Positions 10,556-18,453 of a stretch of DNA of 64,000 nt are shown piece by piece. This DNA is from Roseivirga sp. GTDB taxonomy: Bacteria; Bacteroidota; Bacteroidia; Cytophagales; Cyclobacteriaceae. The notes under the pieces were generated by a model that saw only the letters and a program-made list of their open reading frames with translations, had not been told where the DNA came from and ran no database searches. Location of the stretch: NCBI GenBank assembly GCA_018402485.1, contig JAGYIY010000001.1, positions 124,001-188,000 on the forward strand, in the 5' to 3' direction. Numbering within the stretch: position 1 is the first letter of the stretch; each line of letters begins with the position of its first letter. Both the position numbers and the translations under genes were made by a program.

Positions 10556-10581
10556 TTTTAGCTTACAGTAAAAGAAAAAAC

Positions 10582-11256
10582 ATGGAAATAAAGAAGACAC
10601 CTAGTGCCGACGTAAACAGAAAAGCCTCTATGCTTTTGGGAATCGGCCTATTCGTCAGCTTGGGTTTGACTTATATCGCTTTTGAATGGAAGCAATATGA
10701 AAAACCTGAAATGATGGATTTAGGCATGGCTGTTGATGATTTTGAAGAATTAACTGAGATTCCTCCAACCGAGCAACCGCCACCCCCACCCCCCAAAGTT
10801 CAACAACCGCAAATCATTGAAATTCCTGATGAAGAGGAGATTGAAGAAGACATTGAAATTGAACTAGACGTAGAAATTACGGAAGAAACTGAAATTGAAG
10901 AGATTGTTTTTGAAGAAGAACCAGAAGAAGAAGTAGCGGATAAACTCTTTATGATTGTTGAAGAGCAGGCTTCTCCACCTGGAGGAATGGCAGAATTCTA
11001 TAAATTCTTAGGTAAAAATCTTGAATACCCGAATCAAGCACGTAGAATGGGGATTGAAGGTCGTGTTTATCTCCAATTTACAGTCAACAAGCAGGGTGAA
11101 ATATCTGATATTGTCGTGACTCGAGGCATTGGCGGCGGTTGTGATGAAGAAGCGATTCGCGTATTAAAAGAATCACCGAGATGGAGTCCGGGGAAACAAC
11201 GTGGAGTTCCAGTGAAATCGAGAATGAACTTTGCAGTTGTTTTTAGACTGAAATAA
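10582..11256 (+). CDS. TonB family energy-transducing protein
   Basis: The protein (224 residues) has the complete TonB plan. It has a short cytoplasmic N-terminus, one transmembrane helix at about 17-35, a proline-rich segment near residues 58-75 (PPTEQPPPPPPKVQQP), a long glutamate-rich periplasmic spacer (about 78-125), and a C-terminal TonB domain (about 130-224). That domain holds YPNQARRMGIEGRVYLQF and the ending RMNFAVVFRLK. TonB couples the inner-membrane proton motive force to outer-membrane receptors. No exbB/exbD lies next to it. The unusually acidic spacer is common in Bacteroidota TonB proteins. A terminator follows at 11279-11305. Confidence 0.9.
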   Translation: MEIKKTPSADVNRKASMLLGIGLFVSLGLTYIAFEWKQYEKPEMMDLGMAVDDFEELTEIPPTEQPPPPPPKVQQPQIIEIPDEEEIEEDIEIELDVEITEETEIEEIVFEEEPEEEVADKLFMIVEEQASPPGGMAEFYKFLGKNLEYPNQARRMGIEGRVYLQFTVNKQGEISDIVVTRGIGGGCDEEAIRVLKESPRWSPGKQRGVPVKSRMNFAVVFRLK

Positions 11257-11278
11257 ACATAGTTGATGATCTTATGAA

Positions 11279-11305
11279 AGACTCGCCTCAGGCGGGTCTT
11301 TTTTT
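11279..11305 (+). terminator. Rho-independent terminator after tonB
   Basis: A 9-bp stem (AGACTCGCC / GGCGGGTCT, one G-T pair) with a three-base TCA loop is followed by an unbroken run of T. It closes the gcvH-vanZ-tonB transcript. Confidence 0.85.
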
Positions 11306-11370
11306 ATATAAACTCGTTATTCAAATACTTTTTGATTAAAGATATTTTTTTCTTTAATGTACTATTTTTA

Positions 11371-11706
11371 TGCCTCACCCCATCTTAACCTTTAGTTGCA
11401 GATGCGGAGAAGTGAGATTTTCTTAATAAAAAATCTCAAATACCGAAAGCGTACCCAAAGAATGAGTAGGAAAGCTAGAGTATTTGTTTTGTTTACCACA
11501 AAAACTACATGAGCTGTGGGAATGCCCCGAAGCATTCAAGAGGGATGTAGTAAAAAGCATTTCCTGTGCTATAAGAATCTACTCGACAGAGAACGGGCAA
11601 ACGGCATGGTATACTCCGTCAAAACATCAATGACTCTATTTATTTTTAAGTTAAGAAAGCATAATTGACTAGCCATAAGAGTGCACACCATAATGGGTGA
11701 GGCTTT
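11371..11706 (+). other. Gene-free, highly foldable segment bounded by inverted repeats (candidate structured RNA or MITE)
   Basis: No credible ORF occupies the 405 bases between the tonB terminator and yicC. The segment is bounded by the inverted repeat GCCTCACCC (11372-11380) and GGGTGAGGC (11695-11703), extendable past a one-base bulge. It contains several more perfect pairings: GAGATTTT/AAAATCTC (11414-11421 with 11430-11437), CAAATAC/GTATTTG (11437-11443 with 11480-11486), ACTACAT/ATGTAGT (11504-11510 with 11545-11551), with GAATGC/GCATTC nested inside it, and GACAGAG/CTCCGTC with one mismatch (11585-11591 with 11614-11620). On the + strand the closing stem is followed by CTTTTCCTTTT, terminator-like. 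I do not recognise it as rnpB, tmRNA, SRP RNA or 6S RNA. A miniature transposable element with 9-10 bp terminal repeats is the main alternative. Confidence 0.4.
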
Positions 11707-11711
11707 TCCTT

Positions 11712-12596
11712 TTATAAAACATTCAAAAGCTGTTCCTTAATCTTTTCTAACTCATCCTTCATTTCTACTACTAGCTTTTGAATGGCTGAATGGTTTGCCT
11801 TTGAGCCTATGGTATTGATCTCCCGCCCTATCTCCTGACTGATAAACCCAAGCTTTTTTCCCTGCGAGTCATCCTCTTCCAAGACCTCATTGAAATAAAG
11901 CAGATGATTGTTCAATCTTACCAACTCTTCTGTGATATCTAACTTTTCAAGGTAATATATCATTTCCTGTTCAAAACGATTGGCATCAAAATTTTCGGCT
12001 TCGCTAATCTCACTTAGATGCTTTTGAATACGCTCTTTCACCATTTGTGCACGACTAGGTTCGTGCTCTCGAATGGCGTCTAAGCTCTTACTAATGGTTT
12101 TAATGTATATCCTCAGTTCCTTTTCCAGCGTATTTCCTTCCTGTAATCTAAACTCCTGACAAGCTTCAATGGCCTGATCCATTACTGAGCCTACCATCAA
12201 CCATAGTACTTCATTTTCCTCATCAGTTGCCTCCTCTTTTGTTGAAAAAGATTGTAAGGTCTGCCATGCTATGGCATAAAGTCCGGAAGAATCTGCATTT
12301 ACCTCTTCTGCCCATTCTGCTAACGAAGCATAAACTTTCATGAAGTCACTTTTTACCACTGGCAGCACTTCCTTACGAGCCTCGTCTTTTTCAACATCAA
12401 TAATCACATTTACCTTTCCCCTGAGCAATTCGGCAGAAAATCGATTTTTAATTTCCAACTCCTTATGCTGCAAACTCTTGGGGGTTTTGATTTGAATATC
12501 TAAGAACTTGGAATTCAGCGAACGGACCTCCACGGTAATTTGATAACCTTCTTTTTGGGTTTTGGCTCTACCAAACCCCGTCATTGATTTTAGCAT
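11712..12596 (-). CDS. yicC: YicC family endoribonuclease
   Basis: The protein (294 residues) begins MLKSMTGFGRAKTQ, the signature N-terminus of the YicC/YloC family, and continues with EVRSLNSKFLDIQIKTP. The C-terminal third is the DUF1732 part, ending QKLVVEMKDELEKIKEQLLNVL with the family motif IGREINTIGSKANHSAIQ. YicC is an endoribonuclease that affects small-RNA stability in enterobacteria. In many genomes it precedes gmk, but here the gene downstream on the same strand is absent and the foldable segment at 11371-11706 lies beyond its stop. The length and both domains are complete. Confidence 0.93.
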   Translation of the reverse strand: MLKSMTGFGRAKTQKEGYQITVEVRSLNSKFLDIQIKTPKSLQHKELEIKNRFSAELLRGKVNVIIDVEKDEARKEVLPVVKSDFMKVYASLAEWAEEVNADSSGLYAIAWQTLQSFSTKEEATDEENEVLWLMVGSVMDQAIEACQEFRLQEGNTLEKELRIYIKTISKSLDAIREHEPSRAQMVKERIQKHLSEISEAENFDANRFEQEMIYYLEKLDITEELVRLNNHLLYFNEVLEEDDSQGKKLGFISQEIGREINTIGSKANHSAIQKLVVEMKDELEKIKEQLLNVL

Positions 12597-12644
12597 AAAG
12601 AGAATTTAGCCTGTAAAAGTACTTGAAATTAAGCGCATATAAAA

Positions 12645-15600
12645 TTAGAAATCGTAACCAAAAGACAACTGAAATTGAGGATTACCTACTTCAAAATTCC
12701 TGATGGGAAAAGATAAATCCATTCGTGAAAAGAAGCCAAACAGCATGGTTCTGATACCGACACCTGTGCTTTGCAACCATGGATTTGAAAAATTATTCAC
12801 AATGGCAGAAAAAGGAGAACCCTCATTGCGGATTTCTTCCAAATTCACATTGTTCTGCTCCTTAAACGGTGATAAATCATCCCATGAAGAGCCGATATCA
12901 TAAAAACCTAACACCTGAAGGTTTTGAAAAAAATTGGACTGCAAAGAGGTAGATTTCAGTAGTTCATTGATTGGCAATCTTAATTCACCAGACAAGGTCA
13001 TTACGTTTCTTCCCTGAAGGGTATTGTAATTATAACCTCGCAGGTTTGTAAACTCATGAAAGAGCATATCACTATTATCTACAAGAGTTGTAAAAGACAG
13101 AGGATCGAACTTGCCTGTGGGTGAATCTATGCTGTTGAAAGCCCAATTATCTACACCACCAAGTAAAAATTGCTTTGGTGCATCTCCAAAATACGAACCA
13201 AAGAAAAATCTTGCAGCCAAATAAATCCCTTTGTTCAATCTATAATAATGGCGTGCATCTATTTTGAATTGATTAAAAGTAGCATTTTCACCATCGAGTG
13301 CCTGATGAGATTCGAAACTCACTTTTGCCCGTGTTCCATCGTGTAGATTGGTACCTCGAATAACGCTGTTGTCATAAACAAAAGCGGCATTCAAGCCCAA
13401 ATAGCTTATGCTATTTTGAGTTTGAAACTGATTTGGATTATTGCTAGGAATCAAAAGTCGGATGTCTCGATCCACATAGTTCGATTGGGCAAAGAAAGGG
13501 TTTACCTCGAAACGCATGTTACTATTCAAAGGATACAAGCCGCCTACCTCAACTCGATCTAAAGCATATCGTTGGTTGGTAAAGGTTCCGCGTCCTGTAA
13601 AAGCTATCACTTTGCGGTGATACCTCGCCTTTAAATCTACCTTACTTTTCATGTAGAAATATTCGGCATCGACGTCATAGCCCGCACTCAGGCTTAAAGG
13701 AACCAAGAAACTACCTCTAAATTTATGGTTTTGAAGATAATCTGCCATTTGAAGCTCCAACAATAAGGAAAAAGACCTAATTTCGTCTATTACATAGCTC
13801 GTAATCAGTTTCTCGGTTTGAAAACGAGTTTCATAGTCTGCCGGACCAAGAATTCGATCTGAATTACCGCGATTTTCGAAAAGTTGTAAAAAAGATTTTC
13901 CTCTTGTATTTGGATCCTCATCGGGTTTCTCGAATTGATAATCACTGGTTTTGACCTTCTTCTCTTCAAATTTATTTTCAAACTCATAATTTTCAGTATT
14001 GATCGCACCTTCTTTTAAAGAGTCAAGTTTTTGTACAGGGACAGAAGACGTAAAAGACCGAGCTTGTGGTACAACTGTATCTGCTTCATTGATGAGTTTA
14101 GTGTTGGCAACTTTTCTGTTATTTACGATGATGGCTAGCTCTCGACCACGTCTTGGCGTAACCGGACTGAAAACATTTTGATTGATGTCATAATTTTGAA
14201 GATAGATCGCATTTCCTGTCTCTGTGTTAGAAATATAGGCCAACCTTCCGTTTACAGGATCAAAACTAAATTTCTGAATACCATATAAAAACTTGGTAAC
14301 CTGACTGTTGAGAGAATCAATTAAATCGGCACGATAAATATTGTTAATCCCTTGCTGATCGCTTAAGTAAAGTAACTTTTCCTCATTAACCGCTTCGAGT
14401 GATGAAATAGTTGCCAACACATTTGTGATGGGTACGAATTGACTATCGGGTTGATCTAAATCATAAAGAAATACATTGAACTGGTCTTTATTCAATTCCT
14501 CAAGTTTATCCGGCCCTTTGACAAAAACACTGTCCGTATTACGGTTTGACACAAAAACAACTTGATTGGTGCCTGCCAAAAACGATATATCACGCTCATC
14601 AAATTGATCATCAGATATTTTTCGTACTTGATTTCTCACTAAATTATAAACAAAAGCATTGTTAACCCCGGCAATGGTACCTGTCATAACTGCGAGCCTT
14701 CCACCCCGCTTAAAGTCAAAACTTTGTATGGTATTCAAGACCGGAATGTTAATTTTTTGTTCTCCTCTCGCACCTAACCTTTTAACGGCCAAAACATTTT
14801 CCCCAGCTTCTGAATAGACAATTCCTAATGTAACTGAATCAGCCCAGCTAAGAATAGGATAATTTTGATGGACTTCCTGATCGATGATTCTTTCCCCTGC
14901 AGAAAAAATAATCTCTTCACGTTGAAGATCCATGTTTACGACATGCACATTGAATTTACCCTCTTTCGAGGAGGTGTAGGCCAAATATTTTCCAGAGGCA
15001 TTGAATTGAACATCTCCAAATTTACGTTCTTTATTGTTCTTACCGGAAAGGATAAAATCATCAATGGGGGCCTCATAAAGCTGAGATAACTCCGCATTCA
15101 TCTTTAAATAATAGCTTCTCCAATTCGCCATAAAAACAGAGAACGGTTCATTGAGTGTTTGCTCTATGCTGCTCTCCTCGTTGCGAATGATACGGGCAAG
15201 ATTCATAATATTAGACAAATTTCTTCTGCCCTTATTTTGTACAATAAAATTCCAAATGGATTGGCCAAGCACCACGCGGGTAGATTTATTTAAGCGCTTA
15301 AATTGAATCGGCTCGATACCCATAACATATTTACCTACCACATCGTCCATTTCCTTGCTCCAACCATAGGCAACATAGCGCGCCATCCCTTCTGTAAACC
15401 AGTCTGGTAACTGACCCGAAAAACTGTTCTGCAATAAATCTCCAATGCTTCCACCATAGATCATTTCTTCAACCAAAAAATTGGCGACTGCGAAAGTTGC
15501 CTCCTCTTTAAAAGCCGTTCGATCTTCAGCAATGGCTAGCTCTACCTGACTTTTGATAAAGTTTGTCTCTCCACCAACCTTAAAGTCCCTTACATTTAGT

Positions 15601-15926
15601 CCTACATTACTTTGCTGCTTTTCTTTTATGGATCCATAGAGGAAAACACGGATTTTAGAAAGTGGAGGATAACCAATGGTTTCTGTGATTCTGCGAAAGT
15701 CAGATTCTAAATACGCAATGGTCTCCTTGGCAATTTTTCCATGATCTCCATAAAAATAAACCTCGAAGTTTCGCGAACTAAAATAACTCCATTCAAATAC
15801 ATCATATTGTATGCGATTTTTACCAAACTCTTCATTATAGGTTTGTGCTGCAGCCTCGATTGTAACCCCCATATGTAGCCCTGCAGCCAGCAGTAATAGA
15901 AATAAACATTTGAAGTTTTTTGGCAT
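12645..15926 (-). CDS. Secreted/outer-membrane protein with peptidase-MA-like, TolB-like propeller and beta-barrel domains
   Basis: A 1,093-residue envelope protein. A signal peptide ends near AAAQ (residues 25-28). Residues about 40-290 resemble the peptidase MA-like domain: the helix with EGMARYVAYGW is present, but the usual HExxH zinc motif is replaced by FKEEATFAVANF, so I infer no protease activity there. Residues about 300-620 contain repeated WD40/PD40-type propeller blades (for example FNASGKYLAYTSSKEGKFNV and FDPVNGRLAYISNTETG). The C-terminal third looks like an Omp85/BamA-like outer-membrane barrel and ends with the aromatic terminal strand QLSFGYDF. Databases usually call such proteins biopolymer transporter Tol. 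The function is unknown. It is 18 bases from the upstream FAD oxidoreductase gene and probably co-transcribed with it. Confidence 0.75.
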   Translation of the reverse strand: MPKNFKCLFLLLLAAGLHMGVTIEAAAQTYNEEFGKNRIQYDVFEWSYFSSRNFEVYFYGDHGKIAKETIAYLESDFRRITETIGYPPLSKIRVFLYGSIKEKQQSNVGLNVRDFKVGGETNFIKSQVELAIAEDRTAFKEEATFAVANFLVEEMIYGGSIGDLLQNSFSGQLPDWFTEGMARYVAYGWSKEMDDVVGKYVMGIEPIQFKRLNKSTRVVLGQSIWNFIVQNKGRRNLSNIMNLARIIRNEESSIEQTLNEPFSVFMANWRSYYLKMNAELSQLYEAPIDDFILSGKNNKERKFGDVQFNASGKYLAYTSSKEGKFNVHVVNMDLQREEIIFSAGERIIDQEVHQNYPILSWADSVTLGIVYSEAGENVLAVKRLGARGEQKINIPVLNTIQSFDFKRGGRLAVMTGTIAGVNNAFVYNLVRNQVRKISDDQFDERDISFLAGTNQVVFVSNRNTDSVFVKGPDKLEELNKDQFNVFLYDLDQPDSQFVPITNVLATISSLEAVNEEKLLYLSDQQGINNIYRADLIDSLNSQVTKFLYGIQKFSFDPVNGRLAYISNTETGNAIYLQNYDINQNVFSPVTPRRGRELAIIVNNRKVANTKLINEADTVVPQARSFTSSVPVQKLDSLKEGAINTENYEFENKFEEKKVKTSDYQFEKPDEDPNTRGKSFLQLFENRGNSDRILGPADYETRFQTEKLITSYVIDEIRSFSLLLELQMADYLQNHKFRGSFLVPLSLSAGYDVDAEYFYMKSKVDLKARYHRKVIAFTGRGTFTNQRYALDRVEVGGLYPLNSNMRFEVNPFFAQSNYVDRDIRLLIPSNNPNQFQTQNSISYLGLNAAFVYDNSVIRGTNLHDGTRAKVSFESHQALDGENATFNQFKIDARHYYRLNKGIYLAARFFFGSYFGDAPKQFLLGGVDNWAFNSIDSPTGKFDPLSFTTLVDNSDMLFHEFTNLRGYNYNTLQGRNVMTLSGELRLPINELLKSTSLQSNFFQNLQVLGFYDIGSSWDDLSPFKEQNNVNLEEIRNEGSPFSAIVNNFSNPWLQSTGVGIRTMLFGFFSRMDLSFPIRNFEVGNPQFQLSFGYDF

Positions 15927-15944
15927 AAGTCTTTCTGTGCAACT

Positions 15945-16994
15945 CTAAAATAACGAAAAATACCGACTGATATTGACTTGAGGATTTAATTCTCCTGACT
16001 GATCAACAAAATCTAAGAACTCCTCAGCCAATAACGGAGCCAATGATACGCCTTTCGTGCCTAAACCATTGAAAATAAACATTCCTTTATGGTAAGGATG
16101 TTCACCCAAAAAAGGCTTTCGGTCTTTGGTAGCTGGCCTAACACCTGCTTTACGATCTATCACTTCAAAATCAAACTTAATTAGTTTTTTCAACCTTACT
16201 ATTAACTCTTCTTCTCCCTGTGGGGTTGGGTATTCATCTAATTTATTTTGCTCATAAGTAGCACCAATTTTAAACTCATTCCCTCCAAGGGGTATAATGA
16301 AAACACCACGGTTGATGATCTCGTCTATTTCGACATCTGCTCGAATAAACAAAAGTTCACCCTTGACTGGAGAGAAAGGCAAAGCCTCAAAATATGGATT
16401 TCCAACTGTCGGGCGCCCCTCGCAAAAAACGATTTTATCGAAATTAACATCGCCATATGTAAACCCTTTCTCAACATTCAATTGCCGCGCATCAAACTGT
16501 TCGTGTCTATAGTTCCCGCGTTTTATAAGCGTTTCTCTGAGTGTAGATACAAATGTTTTGGTATCGAGATAACCACTTTGGTTCAACATCAATCCACCAT
16601 AAGGATTGTGCAGCCAATCGGGCAGGTAAGGTCTTTGATGAACCGCTCGGATAAAATGTTGAAAGGCCGGTTCAGCACTTTTTCCCATCCACTCATTCTG
16701 TTCATGCTGATTGAAAAAAGGTCGGTAAATAGGCTTTTCATGGAAGAAAGAGGCTTTTAAACGCTGCTCTTGCTGTTGATAAAATGGAATCAAAGCCTTA
16801 AATAACGCGTCAGCCTCCCAGGTCTTTACCATTTTCCTACCTGTTATGGGATTGTACAAGCCTCCTGCCACACGTGAGGCATTGGACAGGTCAGGATTGT
16901 CAATCACCAAAAAAGACTTTTGCCTTTCCAACAGCTTGCAAGCCAAAACCGAACCTGCTACACCTTGCCCAACAAGCAAATATTCTACCTCCAT
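15945..16994 (-). CDS. FAD-dependent oxidoreductase (DAO family)
   Basis: The protein (349 residues) opens with a Rossmann dinucleotide fold. The glycine motif LLVGQGVAGSVLA is at about residues 6-18 and an acidic residue ends the second strand (VIDNP). The C-terminus has the DAO-type motif FNGLGTKGVSLAPLLAEEF and the substrate-domain pattern AGVRPATKDRKPFLG. It is a D-amino-acid-oxidase-like flavoprotein of about the usual length. The substrate cannot be told from sequence. The C-terminal half of MnmC and glycine oxidase belong to the same superfamily but carry different partner domains. No signal peptide is present, so it should be cytoplasmic. It is divergent from the MBL hydrolase gene at 17070 across a 75-base gap. 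Confidence 0.8.
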   Translation of the reverse strand: MEVEYLLVGQGVAGSVLACKLLERQKSFLVIDNPDLSNASRVAGGLYNPITGRKMVKTWEADALFKALIPFYQQQEQRLKASFFHEKPIYRPFFNQHEQNEWMGKSAEPAFQHFIRAVHQRPYLPDWLHNPYGGLMLNQSGYLDTKTFVSTLRETLIKRGNYRHEQFDARQLNVEKGFTYGDVNFDKIVFCEGRPTVGNPYFEALPFSPVKGELLFIRADVEIDEIINRGVFIIPLGGNEFKIGATYEQNKLDEYPTPQGEEELIVRLKKLIKFDFEVIDRKAGVRPATKDRKPFLGEHPYHKGMFIFNGLGTKGVSLAPLLAEEFLDFVDQSGELNPQVNISRYFSLF

Positions 16995-17069
16995 GGGGCT
17001 AAATTACATCATGTATTTTTGAATAGTGTTGAATAATAGTTCAAATTTGTTTTTAATAAACAGAAACCT

Positions 17070-17711
17070 ATGCAAGTCCATTCCTTCACTTTCAATCCCT
17101 TCATGGAAAATACTTATGTCATATGTGATCATAAGAAACATGGTGCCATCATAGACCCCGGCTGTTATGAAAACCATGAGCAACAATTATTACAAAATTT
17201 CATAGAGGCTGAAGGCATTAACATTCAAAAAATCATCAACACCCATTGCCACATCGACCATGTACTCGGGAATTCTTGGGCAAAAAATACTTTTAATGCT
17301 CCACTTTTGGTAGGTAAAAAAGAAGCTGAAATGCTCAAAGCTGTTGAAAGCTATGCTCCCAATTATGGCTTTCAGCAATATGCGCCAGCGGAACCAGATG
17401 AATTTTTAGACGAATCTGGAATACTCAAAATTGGTGAGGCCTCGCTTCACATTTTATTCGTACCGGGGCATTCTCCTGGCCACTTAGCCTTTTATTCAAA
17501 AGAAGACGGTTTTCTAATAGGAGGAGACGTTTTATTTGAAAGAAGCATCGGAAGAACTGATCTTCCCGGTGGAGACCACGATACTTTGATTCAAAGTATT
17601 CATAGCCATTTTTTTACATTACCTGACGATACTTTGGTCTATTGTGGACATGGCAATACTACCACCATTGGTGTAGAGAAAAAGGAAAATCCATTTTGTA
17701 CTGAGGCATGA
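17070..17711 (+). CDS. MBL-fold metallohydrolase (glyoxalase II-like)
   Basis: The protein (213 residues) has the metallo-beta-lactamase fold signature. The THCHIDHVLG motif provides HxHxDH near residues 59-64. A further His lies in VPGHSPGHLAFYS, an Asp in GGDVLFERSIGRTDLPGGD, and the final His in YCGHGNTTTIG. This set is typical of cytosolic glyoxalase II-like thioesterase/hydrolases, but it is shorter than true GloB and lacks a helical C-terminal domain. The substrate is unknown. Its stop overlaps the pssA start by four bases (ATGA), so the two are translationally coupled. It is the first gene of the run through porV. Confidence 0.88.
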   Translation: MQVHSFTFNPFMENTYVICDHKKHGAIIDPGCYENHEQQLLQNFIEAEGINIQKIINTHCHIDHVLGNSWAKNTFNAPLLVGKKEAEMLKAVESYAPNYGFQQYAPAEPDEFLDESGILKIGEASLHILFVPGHSPGHLAFYSKEDGFLIGGDVLFERSIGRTDLPGGDHDTLIQSIHSHFFTLPDDTLVYCGHGNTTTIGVEKKENPFCTEA

Positions 17712-18418
17712 GACGCCTAAGAAAAAATATACCACATGCTTTCACACTAGGCAATTTATGCCTAGGTGTTTTGGCCATACAACATATCTTACAAGGTAAT
17801 AACACCCCCCCTACGGTACATTATTTCGTGATGATAGCCGCTCTTTTCGACTTACTAGACGGCTTATTGGCAAGGGCCTTGAAGGTAACTTCATCTTTAG
17901 GTGGACAACTTGATTCTCTGGCCGATCTGATTACTTTTGGGGTGTTACCCATGTTCATTTATGCCCAATGGGTGGAAGATACTCCCTTACGCTATTTACT
18001 GCTACTCGTACCTATCTGTTCAGCTATCCGGCTCGCTATTTTCAATGAATCTGACGATCAAGGTGGTAGCTTTAAGGGTATCTCAACAACTGCTCATGGT
18101 ATTTTTGTTGCCTTTCTACCCATTTTGTTTTACGAAAATCAAAACCATTTCATGGCATTCGAAATCAACTCATACATCATTACTACTATAGCTGTTTTTT
18201 TCTCCTTTTTAATGGTTTCGAAACTCAGAATGATTTCACTTAAATTCTCCAACACAAAATTTTCTGACAACTGGGAAAGATACTTGCTGATTTTTTCCGT
18301 TGTGGGCTTAGTGGCTTGGCTTGGAGTAAGGGCTGCTCCCTTTGCCATGCTCGTTTACATTCTTTTGTCGGTTTACAGTCACTTGAAATGGGCAAAACGC
18401 ACGAAAACCAAGTCATAA
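17708..18418 (+). CDS. pssA: CDP-diacylglycerol--serine O-phosphatidyltransferase
   Basis: PssA makes phosphatidylserine, the precursor of phosphatidylethanolamine, in the inner membrane. The CDP-alcohol phosphatidyltransferase signature DG-x2-AR-x8-G-x3-D-x3-D is complete, running from DGLLAR through GGQLDSLAD at about residues 57-79. About six to seven hydrophobic segments cover the rest. The 236-residue length fits the short Bacillus-like class. The start codon overlaps the MBL hydrolase stop. porU follows 35 bases later. No psd gene is in view. Confidence 0.93.
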   Translation: MRRLRKNIPHAFTLGNLCLGVLAIQHILQGNNTPPTVHYFVMIAALFDLLDGLLARALKVTSSLGGQLDSLADLITFGVLPMFIYAQWVEDTPLRYLLLLVPICSAIRLAIFNESDDQGGSFKGISTTAHGIFVAFLPILFYENQNHFMAFEINSYIITTIAVFFSFLMVSKLRMISLKFSNTKFSDNWERYLLIFSVVGLVAWLGVRAAPFAMLVYILLSVYSHLKWAKRTKTKS

Positions 18419-18453
18419 TCGTTATATTCGACTGCCAATGAAGGCGTAATTTC

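Noticed and set aside
11371-11706. RNase P RNA, tmRNA, SRP RNA or group II intron in the tonB-yicC gap
   Set aside because: The conserved GAGGAAAGTC-type block of RNase P, the tRNA-like ends of tmRNA, the SRP tetraloop helix and a domain V-like hairpin are all missing on both strands. Small similarities (ACAGAGAAC, GGCATGGTATACTCC) are too short to count.
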